In this document: positions 8,610-17,158 of the stretch, in pieces
How the letters are laid out: each line of letters begins with the position of its first letter
How positions within the stretch are numbered: position 1 is the first letter of the stretch
Assembly: GCA_017550025.1 (NCBI GenBank)
Contig: JAFYLU010000113.1
Span: forward strand, 1-44,037
Length of the DNA: 44,037 bases
Direction: 5' to 3'
Origin: Bacteroidales bacterium
GTDB taxonomy: Bacteria > Bacteroidota > Bacteroidia > Bacteroidales > UBA932
The notes under the pieces: model-generated
Databases searched by the model: none
Seen by the model: the letters and a program-made list of their open reading frames with translations, nothing else
Told to the model about the DNA's origin: nothing
Program-made: the position numbers and the translations under genes

Positions 8610-11171
8610 ATGGCTGCTAAAAGGAAAACGAATAAAAATGATAAAAGGAAAGAGAAGCTTGACCGCTTCTCGTTCTTTTCTGATATGGATCCTGACAAAA
8701 GATCCGTCCTTCTTAAAGGACTTGGTCTTGTCGTGGCTGTATTTACTGTCTTCACGGCTGTATCGATTCTGTCATATCTTTTCACATGGAAGGCGGACCA
8801 GAGCCTTATGTCTCATCCGGATATGCTGGACAAGGGCGTAGAGGTTGCCAATGCCGGAGGAAAGGCCGGTTATCGTTGGGCGCATTTCCTTGTATGCAGT
8901 TTCCTTGGTCTTGGCAGTCTTCCTTTTGTGTTCCTGCTTGGTGCTGTGGCATACAGGCTTTTCTTCTGGAACAGGAGCATAGGACTTCTGAAGACTACAT
9001 TCGTTACTGTGAGCGGTGCATTCCTCTGCTCGCTGTTTCTTGCTTTCATTTCCATGCTGTTCACTTCCGACACTTTCTTCGGTGGCGGATTGGGAGGTGA
9101 TGCCGGCCATGGAGTGGTGCTTTGGATGACCAATCTGACCGGAAACATAGTGACAGCGCTGATTATTGCTGTCCTCTGTGTCGCGTGGCTGCTTCTTGCC
9201 AGCGGAAAATTCGCACATTGGCTTGCAGTCGCGGGAATGACGCCGAAGGAACCAGAGAAAGTGACTCCGGAACCGGCTGTCAGCGAGGTCGTGGAAGAAA
9301 TAGAGGCAGCAGAAGATCATGTGGATGATACTCCTGCCGAACCCGAGGCGGTAATTCCTGTTATGGATGAACCTGACCCTATGCCGGAATCTTTCCCGGA
9401 TCTGACCTCCTTTGGTGGCGATTTGCCAGATTCATTCCCTGATATCCATATTGAATCAGACTTCGATAATATTTCAGATCCCGTTTCAGAAGATGCCCCT
9501 CTTGATATCCCTTCTGATGCTCCTGTGGCAGATGTGTCTGAACAGAAAGACGAGAATATGAAGGTGATCATAAATTATGATCCGGAAGAGGAGGTGACCG
9601 AAGAGCTTGAGAGAATAGACAACAGGGCCGAGCTTGAGAAATATGAGTTCCCTTCGATAGACCTTCTTGACGATTATGCTGACGGTCAGCATATCGTGTC
9701 AAAGGAAGAACTTGAAATCAACAACAACAGGATACGTGCTACCTTGATGAACTATAAGATCGAGGTCATGCAGGTGACAGCAGTAGTAGGACCTACTGTG
9801 ACTCTTTACAAGGTGGTTCCGGCTCCTGGCGTAAAGGTGTCTGCCATCGAGAATCTGCATAGGGAGATCGGTATGGCGTTGGGAGCGAAGGGCGTGCGAG
9901 TGGTGGTCCTTCCGGACTGCGTGGGTATCGAGGTTGCCAATAGAGAACCGTCGATCGTGCCTTTGAAGAAGACTCTTAACGACGATTCGTTCAGGAATAC
10001 GAAGTTCGAGCTTCCGATTGCCATAGGATATACCATTACGAAGAAGGTCAAGACATTCGACCTTGCAGCCGCTCCGCATCTTCTTGTAGCGGGTGCGACA
10101 CAGCAGGGTAAGTCTGTGGGTCTCAATGTGATCATATCGTCTCTTCTTTATGCGAAGCATCCTTCGGAACTCAAGTTTGTCTTCATCGACCCGAAGATGG
10201 TGGAGTTTACATCTTACAATTCGCTTCTGAAGCATTATCTTGCCGTCATGCCGATGGCAGCAAGTGAGGAAGACGAGCGTGAACATGCAATCGTCAAGGA
10301 CTCAAAGCATGCCGAGCAGGTTCTCAACTCTCTCTGCATCGAGATGGATGAACGATACAAGCTTCTCGCTATGGCAGGTGTTAACAACCTGAAGCTCTAT
10401 AATGAGAAGTATAAGGACAGATATCTGCTCCCGAAAGATGGTCATAAGTACCTTCCGTATCTCGTGGTAGTCATAGATGAGTATGCCGACCTTACGATGG
10501 CGGGTGGTGCCGGCCCTGAAGCGAGAAAGGCTGCAAAGAACATTGAGGCTGCAATCGTCCGTCTTGCACAGAAGGGAAGGGCAGCCGGAATACATGTGAT
10601 CATCGCGACCCAGCGTCCTTCCGTGAATGTGATCACCGGTCTGATCAAGACCAACTTCCCTACAAGAATCGCCTTCAGGGTAGTGTCCAGAGTCGATTCA
10701 GCTACTATCCTTGACACGAATGGCGCAGAAAATCTCATCGGTAGGGGAGACATGCTTTACTATGCAGGTGTGGAGATGGAGCGCGTGCAATGTGCTTTGG
10801 TCAGCATGAAGGAGATCAACAGAATCACTTCTTTCATTGGAGACCAGACAGGATACAAGAAATGCTACAATACTCCTTATTATCTTCCTGTGCCTGAATC
10901 GCAGGACGGTGAGACCAGTGGCGGAAACATCGATATGCAGAATATCGATCCTATGTTTGAAGAGGCGGCACGCATGGTCGTGGCAAATCAGAAGGGATCG
11001 ACATCCGATCTCCAGAGGCGTTTAGGCATGGGATATGCAAGAGCCGGAAGAGTTATGGACCAGCTTGAAGGAGCCGGTATCGTAGGCCCGCAGGAAGGAG
11101 CCAAGCCGCGTCAGGTACTTGTGTCTGATTTCCAGGAACTTGACGAGATACTCATGCATTTCACACGATGA
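8610..11171 (+). CDS. ftsK: DNA translocase FtsK
   Basis: An 853-residue FtsK/SpoIIIE protein that pumps chromosomal DNA at the septum and activates dimer resolution. Four membrane segments are visible near residues 37-58, 93-120, 125-150 and 177-198. An acidic, Pro-rich linker (about 205-330) follows, then the motor. Walker A GATQQGKS is at 495-502 and a Walker B VVIDEYADL lies further on. The C-terminal gamma winged-helix domain, which reads KOPS/SRS orientation sites, is recognisable (STSDLQRRLGMGYARAGRVM). The linker is short compared with E. coli FtsK. The gene begins one base after the DUF4290 stop and is followed one base later by the LolA-like gene, so the three probably share a transcript. 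Confidence 0.95.
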   Translation: MAAKRKTNKNDKRKEKLDRFSFFSDMDPDKRSVLLKGLGLVVAVFTVFTAVSILSYLFTWKADQSLMSHPDMLDKGVEVANAGGKAGYRWAHFLVCSFLGLGSLPFVFLLGAVAYRLFFWNRSIGLLKTTFVTVSGAFLCSLFLAFISMLFTSDTFFGGGLGGDAGHGVVLWMTNLTGNIVTALIIAVLCVAWLLLASGKFAHWLAVAGMTPKEPEKVTPEPAVSEVVEEIEAAEDHVDDTPAEPEAVIPVMDEPDPMPESFPDLTSFGGDLPDSFPDIHIESDFDNISDPVSEDAPLDIPSDAPVADVSEQKDENMKVIINYDPEEEVTEELERIDNRAELEKYEFPSIDLLDDYADGQHIVSKEELEINNNRIRATLMNYKIEVMQVTAVVGPTVTLYKVVPAPGVKVSAIENLHREIGMALGAKGVRVVVLPDCVGIEVANREPSIVPLKKTLNDDSFRNTKFELPIAIGYTITKKVKTFDLAAAPHLLVAGATQQGKSVGLNVIISSLLYAKHPSELKFVFIDPKMVEFTSYNSLLKHYLAVMPMAASEEDEREHAIVKDSKHAEQVLNSLCIEMDERYKLLAMAGVNNLKLYNEKYKDRYLLPKDGHKYLPYLVVVIDEYADLTMAGGAGPEARKAAKNIEAAIVRLAQKGRAAGIHVIIATQRPSVNVITGLIKTNFPTRIAFRVVSRVDSATILDTNGAENLIGRGDMLYYAGVEMERVQCALVSMKEINRITSFIGDQTGYKKCYNTPYYLPVPESQDGETSGGNIDMQNIDPMFEEAARMVVANQKGSTSDLQRRLGMGYARAGRVMDQLEGAGIVGPQEGAKPRQVLVSDFQELDEILMHFTR

Positions 11172-11172
11172 T

Positions 11173-11811
11173 ATGGTAAAAATCCTGAAATATTTCTGTA
11201 CGGCCTTTCTGATCTTGTGTTCAGGAGGGCTGTCTGTCTTTTCTCAAAACCGTCTTGACGGTTTCTTCGGTTTGATTGACAGTTCGTGCGCGTCCTTCAA
11301 ATGTACATACAGTCTTGTCCCTTCGAAGAATTCAGCTATGTCCCGTGTCGGAACAGTCACCGGCAGTGCGTCTGTATGCATTCAGGGTGAGGCTTATGTC
11401 TTTGATGGCGACGGCCTTGTGATAAAGTCTGACGGGAAGGAAATCTGTGTTATTGACAGTAATGCAAAGGAAGCAGTATTCGAGTCTGTGCCCGAAGACC
11501 TGTCAGAAGCAGACTTTCTTCAGAATCCTGCCTTGCTGATCTGTGGATTGAAAGATAATTTCAGATTGAAAAGTTCTTCTGCTGAAGAATTTGTACTTGA
11601 GCCTGTTGTTGATTGCGGAATAGTGGAGTGCAGGCTTCTTTTTTCCGCAAATGCACAGGGGCCGTCTTCTGCCTTCTTCAAGCTTTCTGATGGGGGGATG
11701 CTTGAGGTCAAGATGACAGATTATGCCTTCCATCCGGAAAGGTCTTCCGACTATTTCATCCAGGACCAGTCATCGTTCGATTCCGACTGGATTCTTACAG
11801 ACCTGCGGTAA
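11173..11811 (+). CDS. LolA-like periplasmic lipoprotein carrier protein
   Basis: A 212-residue secreted protein with a clear signal peptide (MVKILKYFCTAFLILCSGGL..., cleavage near VFSQ). The mature part is a small beta-rich domain similar in size and layout to LolA, which shuttles lipoproteins across the periplasm to the outer membrane. Conservation is weak and the assignment rests on size, signal peptide and position right after ftsK, a known Bacteroidota neighbour pair. The start ATG at 11173 overlaps no upstream gene and begins the signal peptide; in-frame ATGs further upstream lie inside ftsK and were not used. It converges on the TPM gene with only 8 bases between them. Confidence 0.55.
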   Translation: MVKILKYFCTAFLILCSGGLSVFSQNRLDGFFGLIDSSCASFKCTYSLVPSKNSAMSRVGTVTGSASVCIQGEAYVFDGDGLVIKSDGKEICVIDSNAKEAVFESVPEDLSEADFLQNPALLICGLKDNFRLKSSSAEEFVLEPVVDCGIVECRLLFSANAQGPSSAFFKLSDGGMLEVKMTDYAFHPERSSDYFIQDQSSFDSDWILTDLR

Positions 11812-11819
11812 TTTTCTGA

Positions 11820-12626
11820 TTACCAGCTTCCGCCGGCTCCACCGCCTCCGAAAGAGCCTCCGCCAAATCCTCCGAATCCGCCACCGAACGAGCCGCCGCC
11901 AAAACCACCTCCGAACGAGCTTCCACCGAATGAGTTTCCTCCGCGGATGATTATCGGTCCTGTGGTGAATACATCGTCATATCTGCTTCCGCCGCTTCCG
12001 CCGCTTCCGCCGTTGTTGCCGTTCTTCATGGCAATGGCAAGGATAAGAAGGATGATGGTTAAAACCACCAGAAATGCCATGATCATGATTATATCATCTT
12101 CTTCGTCAAGGCCATCCGTGGCTTCGGAAATCTCACCGCTTGCAAGCTTCATCAGCATTCCGCATGCTTCGCTGACACCTCCGAAATAATCGTTCTCCTT
12201 GAAATGAGGTATCATCAGATTGTTGATGATCCTTTTTGCATATGCGTCTGGAATTGCTCCTTCGAGTCCGTAGCCCACTGCTATGAAGACCTCTCCCGGG
12301 GTTGAAGTCTTCGGCTTTACCAGAATAACAATACCGTTGTCAAACTTTTCCGAACCGACACCCCATTCAAGGCCTGTCCTTATGGCATATTCCGATGCAG
12401 ACATGCCTTCAAGGTCGTCTACTGTGAGAACTGCGATCTGATTGGATGTGGAATCGCTGAATGCAGTCAGAATCCTCTCGAGACCTGCTTCCTGTCCGCT
12501 TGAAAATAGATCGGCATAATCGTTCACCAGGCGCTCGGGCTGGGGCTTTGCCGGTATAGCTGACAGCTGTAGTGCCATGAATGATGCCACCACAGCCAGT
12601 ATATGTCTGAATGTCCTTGCTATCAT
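11820..12626 (-). CDS. TPM-domain membrane protein with Gly-rich tail
   Basis: A 268-residue protein: signal peptide (about 1-25), a TPM domain (about 30-160, containing RLVNDYADLFS and GYGLEGAIPD), one membrane helix (about 180-200, IIMIMAFLVVLTIILLI) and a Gly/Ser/Phe-rich tail ending in GGGGAGGSW. This architecture matches the YgcG-type TPM family. The family has been called phosphatase-like and linked to photosystem repair in plants; its bacterial role is uncertain. It is last in a lemA-TPM-TPM operon, with a gap of 12 bases to the previous gene. The tail is encoded by a low-complexity stretch near 11826-11950. Confidence 0.85.
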   Translation of the reverse strand: MIARTFRHILAVVASFMALQLSAIPAKPQPERLVNDYADLFSSGQEAGLERILTAFSDSTSNQIAVLTVDDLEGMSASEYAIRTGLEWGVGSEKFDNGIVILVKPKTSTPGEVFIAVGYGLEGAIPDAYAKRIINNLMIPHFKENDYFGGVSEACGMLMKLASGEISEATDGLDEEDDIIMIMAFLVVLTIILLILAIAMKNGNNGGSGGSGGSRYDDVFTTGPIIIRGGNSFGGSSFGGGFGGGSFGGGFGGFGGGSFGGGGAGGSW

Positions 12627-12638
12627 CTGTACGCAGTT

Positions 12639-13076
12639 TTAGTTTCCGAATGATATTTCGTCTGGCTGCTCGTTCACATCATTCTGCTGGTACGGAAAGA
12701 ATTCCTTGAGTTTTTCTCCCACCATCCGTACGGCCTGAGAAAGTCCTTCCGTGAATCTTCCTTCGCGGAATTCTCTTCCCATCAATAAAGATATGTCATC
12801 CCAGAAATTATCAGGCACGATGTCGTTGATTCCCTTGTCTCCCACTATGGCGAAGACCTTGCTGTTACATGCGAGATATATCAGCACGCCGTTCCTGCGC
12901 TCTGTCCTGTGCATTCCCAGATTGCAGAACACTTCTTCTGCCCTTTCTACTGGATTGCCCGTACATCTGCTGTCAATGTGGATGCGGATTTCTCCCGATG
13001 TGTCTTTTTCTGCCAATCTGACCGCGTCCACAACAGTCTGCTGCTGGTCCGCGGTCAGAAATCTATCCGGTCTCAT
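12639..13076 (-). CDS. Short TPM-domain protein
   Basis: A 145-residue TPM-family protein without signal peptide or membrane helix. Recognisable segments are EKDTSGEIRIHID, then NGVLIYLACNSKVFAIVGD, then the C-terminal EGLSQAVRMVGEKLKEFFP. It lies between lemA (12 bases upstream) and the longer TPM protein (12 bases downstream). The pairing of one soluble and one membrane TPM protein with LemA is recurrent in Bacteroidota, which suggests they work together at the membrane, but no mechanism can be read from the sequence. Confidence 0.82.
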   Translation of the reverse strand: MRPDRFLTADQQQTVVDAVRLAEKDTSGEIRIHIDSRCTGNPVERAEEVFCNLGMHRTERRNGVLIYLACNSKVFAIVGDKGINDIVPDNFWDDISLLMGREFREGRFTEGLSQAVRMVGEKLKEFFPYQQNDVNEQPDEISFGN

Positions 13077-13088
13077 ATGTCTGATTGA

Positions 13089-13679
13089 CTAAAACTCTAC
13101 CTTTGGTGCTGTCTCTGCTCCGGCCTGTGCTTCGAAGTATGCCTTTTTCTCGAATCCGAATACTGAAGCGAGGATGTTGTCAGGGAATTTCCTGATAAGG
13201 GTGTTGTAGGCCTTGGCTGTCTCGTTGAACTTCATCCTTTCAGTCGAGATCCTGTTTTCCGTGCCTTCAAGCTGTGCCTGAAGTTCGAGGAACTGCTGGT
13301 TTGCCTTGAGGTCAGGATAATTCTCCTGGATAAGAAGGAGTCTTCCGAGTGCGGATGAAAGCTCTCCCTGTGCCTGGTTGAACTGTGCGAGAGCCTCCTC
13401 TGTAAGATCTGAAGGGTCTACTGTAAGCTGTGTGGCCTTTGCGCGGGCAGCGACAACATTCTCAAAAGTTGAAGATTCATGTGCTGCGTATCCCTTTACG
13501 GTTGCCACGAGGTTGGGAACAAGGTCTGCCCTTCTCTGGTATACATTCTCGACCTGTGACCATGCGGCCTGTACATTTTCGTCCGCTACGACCATATTGT
13601 TGTATGCACCCTTCACCCAGATGAATCCTCCAAGAAGGATAGCTGCTATAATTATAATTGTAAGAAGTCCCTTTTTCAT
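13089..13679 (-). CDS. lemA: LemA family protein
   Basis: A 196-residue inner-membrane-anchored protein. Residues 5-25 form one N-terminal membrane helix (LLTIIIIAAILLGGF). The rest is the LemA helical bundle, marked by NMVVADENVQAAWSQVENVYQRR, read here in two parts, and by DLVPNLVATVKGYA and the C-terminal YNTLIRKFPDNILASVFGF. It is the first of a lemA-TPM-TPM group. Its function is unknown beyond association with cell-envelope processes. No good promoter box is seen in the 21 bases upstream, so transcription may continue from the lipoprotein gene at 14762. Confidence 0.92.
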   Translation of the reverse strand: MKKGLLTIIIIAAILLGGFIWVKGAYNNMVVADENVQAAWSQVENVYQRRADLVPNLVATVKGYAAHESSTFENVVAARAKATQLTVDPSDLTEEALAQFNQAQGELSSALGRLLLIQENYPDLKANQQFLELQAQLEGTENRISTERMKFNETAKAYNTLIRKFPDNILASVFGFEKKAYFEAQAGAETAPKVEF

Positions 13680-13700
13680 ATCGGTTATGGTTTATGAATA

Positions 13701-14762
13701 TCAGTTTTCACGAACGCATCTTACTGATGCTCCGAATGTGTTGATGTTTCCTTTGTTGATGAACATGTCCGGCTGGTCGTCGATGATATATCTGTAATAT
13801 GCCATGTCTTCTTCACCTTCCACCTTGTCTGCAGTCCAGAAAGCCGCGTAGTCATATATTCCGAAGTATGCTGCTGTCGGATACGAACCGTCTGCATTCT
13901 TCGCGCCGAGGTTGGCATATCCGGCAGAGAGTACAGCGAGTTCTGCCTTGTTGGTGATTTCACCCACCTTTGGCCAATATTCCCACATCTTCTGTGAGTT
14001 GAACTCTGCATTACACATCAGGTCAGCGGCTATTCCAGGGATAATCTCATGTTCTGATGCACTGATTCCGGATTTCACAGATGCCGCGAGTGCGACCCAC
14101 TCCGCGTCAGTAGGGAGCCTCCATCCTTCAGGACACGCATTAATCGCTTCGTTATATGAGTAGTATATTCCAAGTACATTTGACATTGCTTCCGCGTTGG
14201 CGTATGGGGTGCCTGCCGAAGGATCTGCAAGATTGTTGCGGAACCAGTCAAGTCCTGCGTGGTTCTTATAATAGTATCTTGTGCCCTTGAACTCTATTGA
14301 AGGGTCAGACTCCTTGATTTCTGTGCCTGTGATACTGCCGTCGATACCACCTTCGACAACAGTGACATATTTCGAGGTGTATGCTGTAGAGTAGCCTTTA
14401 GCGAAGCCGTAGCAGCTCACTGTGTATGTCTTGAGGGTGTCTGGGAATTTGTATGTGAATGAGCCGTCCGACTCCTTTCCACCAGGTTTTGGAGACATTC
14501 CGTTCTCCAGTCTCACAGTGTCGTATGCACTCATGCCAGGAGTTACCTTCCAGTAGTAGCCGATTCCCTTTCCGTCAGGATGAGATATTCCTTTCGGCGT
14601 CATCTTGAGTGTCTGGTGCGGTTCGATAAACTGCTGTGCGTAGAATGTCAGAGCGCCTTCAAGTGAGGGAAGCGCTTCAGATTCATCATCTTTCTTGCAT
14701 GATATTGCAGCGAAAATTGCAGCTGCAGTGAAAATAAGTGGTATCAGTTTGCGAAAATTCAT
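13701..14762 (-). CDS. FISUMP-domain lipoprotein with PKD-like region
   Basis: A 353-residue outer-surface lipoprotein candidate. The signal peptide is followed by a lipobox with Cys near residue 22 (AAISCKKDDE). A PKD/Ig-like beta domain follows (about 50-140, GYYWKVTPG ... TYTVSCYGFAKGYS). The C-terminal half is a Fibrobacter-succinogenes-major-paralogue domain (FISUMP), with the hallmark NACPEGWRLPTDAEWVAL, the YSYNEAINAC segment and the closing ASVRCVREN. The function of such lipoproteins is not known; surface exposure is likely. The start at 14762 begins a proper signal peptide; an in-frame ATG 36 bases earlier would put a charged extension in front of it and was rejected. Confidence 0.82.
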   Translation of the reverse strand: MNFRKLIPLIFTAAAIFAAISCKKDDESEALPSLEGALTFYAQQFIEPHQTLKMTPKGISHPDGKGIGYYWKVTPGMSAYDTVRLENGMSPKPGGKESDGSFTYKFPDTLKTYTVSCYGFAKGYSTAYTSKYVTVVEGGIDGSITGTEIKESDPSIEFKGTRYYYKNHAGLDWFRNNLADPSAGTPYANAEAMSNVLGIYYSYNEAINACPEGWRLPTDAEWVALAASVKSGISASEHEIIPGIAADLMCNAEFNSQKMWEYWPKVGEITNKAELAVLSAGYANLGAKNADGSYPTAAYFGIYDYAAFWTADKVEGEEDMAYYRYIIDDQPDMFINKGNINTFGASVRCVREN

Positions 14763-14826
14763 TTTCTTTCCTGCTGTTTTTATATGACAATCTTGCAAAT
14801 ATCGGTATTTTTGTTTGAAAAACCGC

Positions 14827-14834
14827 TACCTTTG
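14827..14834 (+). promoter_or_regulatory. -7 box upstream of apbE
   Basis: TACCTTTG matches TAnnTTTG and lies 26 bases before the ATG at 14861. A second partial copy, TACTTTG, follows at 14841. The -33 box is unclear. Confidence 0.5.
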
Positions 14835-14860
14835 TACAAATACTTTGCCTTAACGCTGTC

Positions 14861-15922
14861 ATGAAGATAATTATCCGCATTTTTTTATACGTTTTGCTGT
14901 TTTTGCCAGCCTTTTCATGTGTTCCCAAAGATCGCTATGTGACGATTACCGGATATGCGCAAGGTGGTACATATACCGTGAAACTGAACCTCAACGGTCA
15001 TGACGGTCATGTCAGTGCGGAACCCGAGGAAATAAGAGATTCCATAGATTCTATCCTTTCCCGTATCGACAAGTCTTTGTCCGGGTATAACAGGAACTCT
15101 CTTCTGAGCCGCTTCAATGCAGGTGAGCCAGTCTCTCCGGACAGCCTTTTCACTGAAATATATTCTCATGCATGGACTGTATATGACGAGACGGCGGGCG
15201 TGGTAGATGTGGCATCAGCGCCCCTGTTCGACATCTGGGGTTTCGGCTTCAAGACCGGTGAAATGCCTACGGAAGAAGCTGTCATGGAGGTGAAGGCCGG
15301 ATGCGGACTCCGAAGGATGAAAAGAAACATGCCGGAGATGGTCAGCGACGGTGTCCTGAATCCTGCTTCGATGCTTTCGGAGGACGGACCTCTGCCGCAG
15401 CTTAATTATAATGCGATTGCGCAAGGCTACAGCTGCGATGTCGTTGCCCGTTATCTTTATTCAATAGGTGTCAAGGACATGATGGTCGATATAGGCGAGA
15501 TCTTCTGTGACGGATGTAATCCTTCCGGCAGACAGTGGACGCTGGGAATTGACCGTCCCGTGGACGGAAATAACGACCCCGGCGCGCAGATGCAGGGAAT
15601 ATTCCGTGCCCCTGCAGGCCCTCATGGCATCGTGACCTCGGGAAACTACCGTAAATTCTATGTCCGTGACGGCAGGAAATATTCCCACTCTATCGACCCG
15701 CGCACCGGCTATCCTGTTGATCATCAGCTTTTAAGCGCAACGATAGTGGCTGCTGATGCGATGACGGCAGATGCGTATGCCACGTATTGCATGGTTATAG
15801 GACTTGACGCGTCGAAGGAGTTTCTGATGTCCCGCCCTGATCTGGAAGGCTGCCTCATTTATGATGAGGACGGTGTCTTCAGGACATGGTGCTCTGACGG
15901 CTTCGTGCTCGAGGAGATCTGA
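14861..15922 (+). CDS. apbE: FAD:protein FMN transferase, lipoprotein form
   Basis: A 353-residue ApbE protein that attaches FMN covalently to Thr/Ser of target flavoproteins such as RnfG and NqrC subunits, outside the cytoplasm. A signal peptide with lipobox PAFSC places it as a lipoprotein with lipidated Cys near residue 20. Family motifs are visible: GGTYTVKL near the N terminus, YNAIAQGYSCD, SGNYRKFYV, HSIDPRTGYP and the metal/flavin motif DAMTADAYAT. The length is normal for the family. No rnf or nqr genes are in the window, so its target lies elsewhere. It converges with comEC, 4 bases apart, with no obvious terminator. Confidence 0.93.
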   Translation: MKIIIRIFLYVLLFLPAFSCVPKDRYVTITGYAQGGTYTVKLNLNGHDGHVSAEPEEIRDSIDSILSRIDKSLSGYNRNSLLSRFNAGEPVSPDSLFTEIYSHAWTVYDETAGVVDVASAPLFDIWGFGFKTGEMPTEEAVMEVKAGCGLRRMKRNMPEMVSDGVLNPASMLSEDGPLPQLNYNAIAQGYSCDVVARYLYSIGVKDMMVDIGEIFCDGCNPSGRQWTLGIDRPVDGNNDPGAQMQGIFRAPAGPHGIVTSGNYRKFYVRDGRKYSHSIDPRTGYPVDHQLLSATIVAADAMTADAYATYCMVIGLDASKEFLMSRPDLEGCLIYDEDGVFRTWCSDGFVLEEI

Positions 15923-15926
15923 TTCC

Positions 15927-17042
15927 CTACATCGTGGCAATGATTTCAAGCGAGCGGACCAGGGCCGTGACAAGAAATTCCACTCCATTCAGCATGAGTT
16001 CCGGACATATGCCTGCCTGATCCAGCAGCAGTGCAATGAGTGCCCCCGGGATGACCAGTCCCGCCAGAGGCAGGGCAATGAGGTTCGTCAGCAGGAAATG
16101 CTTCGGGAATGTATGGAAATAGAGCCATGCCAGAGGAGCTGTTGTCAGCTGGCAAGAAATGGATAAGGCTGTTGAATTCCATATACGTCGGAGAAAGTTC
16201 CATGATGTCCGTTCTGTATCCTCTTCTTCAGGCCATGCCGATCTCATACCTGGATAAATGAATGCTATTCCGGCCATTGCGGCATAGGATAGCTGAAAGC
16301 TTATGCTGCTTGCCGAATGGGGCGATGCAGCAAGCTGTATAACCATTGATATAAGTGTGAGGAAGGGGAGGCTGCAATGTCGGTGAGTCAGTGTGGATGC
16401 TTCTCTTAATGTGATGAATATCAGTGCTCTGACTGTTGACGGACTTGCCCCGGTGGCCAGCGTGTAGAAACCGCATATCAGGAATGTCATGGCCGAACGG
16501 AAGACTGTGGCCTTTCTCGTGTTGCCGGTCACTGACAGAAAATATCTGACGATGGCATATATGATTCCGAGATGAAATCCGGACAGTGCAAGCAGGTGTG
16601 ATGCTCCGCTTTTCCTGAACGCTGCCGTCAGATGTTCAGGCATGCCTGACCTTTCTCCCGTGATAAAGGCTTTGAGCAGAGCGTTTGTGTTCGTGGATGC
16701 GAACTGCAGCCCGTCTATAGCCGCGCCTATCCTTTCCCCGAATCCTGCTGCCGCTGCCGTCAGACCGCATTTCATGTCGCTTGATGATAGGATGATGTCG
16801 TTGAATCCGCATGATATCCCGGTAAGGAATGCGAGGGCAGTCACGAAAATGAAGGCCTTTCTTTGCAGAAGCCTTCTTCCGCTCTCCGTCAGGATGAATA
16901 TAAGTATTGAATAAATGGTTGCAGCTGAAGTGGCCGCAATGTCTGGAATGCCGTCATGCAAGAGGTTTCCTGCATAGATTGCAGTTGTGACCCCTGCGGC
17001 AAAAGGCAGCGCGAATCCCGCCGTTTCTCTCTCCACTGTCAT
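15927..17042 (-). CDS. Compact ComEC/Rec2-family competence channel protein
   Basis: A 371-residue polytopic membrane protein with the ComEC competence domain, the putative inner-membrane channel for single-stranded DNA in natural transformation. The family core GASHLLALSGFHLG is present, followed by several membrane helices. The N terminus has three hydrophobic segments, then passes directly to the core without the usual OB-fold (DUF4131) region, and the C-terminal metallo-beta-lactamase domain is absent. Bacteroidota ComEC proteins are usually much longer. The start chosen is the ATG at 17042, just downstream of a promoter-like box; an in-frame ATG at 17120 would add 26 residues with no family similarity and would overlap the ackA promoter. 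Competence itself is not shown. Confidence 0.78.
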   Translation of the reverse strand: MTVERETAGFALPFAAGVTTAIYAGNLLHDGIPDIAATSAATIYSILIFILTESGRRLLQRKAFIFVTALAFLTGISCGFNDIILSSSDMKCGLTAAAAGFGERIGAAIDGLQFASTNTNALLKAFITGERSGMPEHLTAAFRKSGASHLLALSGFHLGIIYAIVRYFLSVTGNTRKATVFRSAMTFLICGFYTLATGASPSTVRALIFITLREASTLTHRHCSLPFLTLISMVIQLAASPHSASSISFQLSYAAMAGIAFIYPGMRSAWPEEEDTERTSWNFLRRIWNSTALSISCQLTTAPLAWLYFHTFPKHFLLTNLIALPLAGLVIPGALIALLLDQAGICPELMLNGVEFLVTALVRSLEIIATM

Positions 17043-17055
17043 TTCGCACCTGTTT

Positions 17056-17088
17056 TTTGCGAAAGTAGCGATTATTTTTATAACTTTG
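17056..17088 (+). promoter_or_regulatory. Promoter of the ackA-ptb-buk operon
   Basis: TTTG (17056-17059), a 21-base spacer and TAACTTTG (17081-17088) fit the Bacteroidota pattern, 70 bases before the ackA ATG. Confidence 0.65.
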
Positions 17089-17092
17089 CAAA
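17060..17092 (-). promoter_or_regulatory. Possible comEC promoter overlapping the ackA promoter
   Basis: The minus strand has TTTG (17089-17092), a 21-base spacer and TACTTTCG (17060-17067), one mismatch from TAnnTTTG. It would give a leader of only about a dozen bases before the ATG at 17042. It is interleaved with the oppositely directed ackA promoter. Confidence 0.35.
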
Positions 17093-17158
17093 GATGGACC
17101 GGAAATTCTTCCGGATTCATATTGAAAACGGAAAATCAAGAATCAAACAACAGATAAA

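Noticed and set aside
11807-11824. Short inverted repeat GGTAAT/ATTACC between the LolA-like and TPM genes as a terminator
   Set aside because: The stem is only 6 bp, AT-rich and has no trailing T run in either direction.
11826-12015. Short repeated GC-rich units that might be a repeat array or CRISPR
   Set aside because: The repeats encode the Gly/Phe/Ser-rich tail of the TPM protein, have irregular unit length and no unique spacers.
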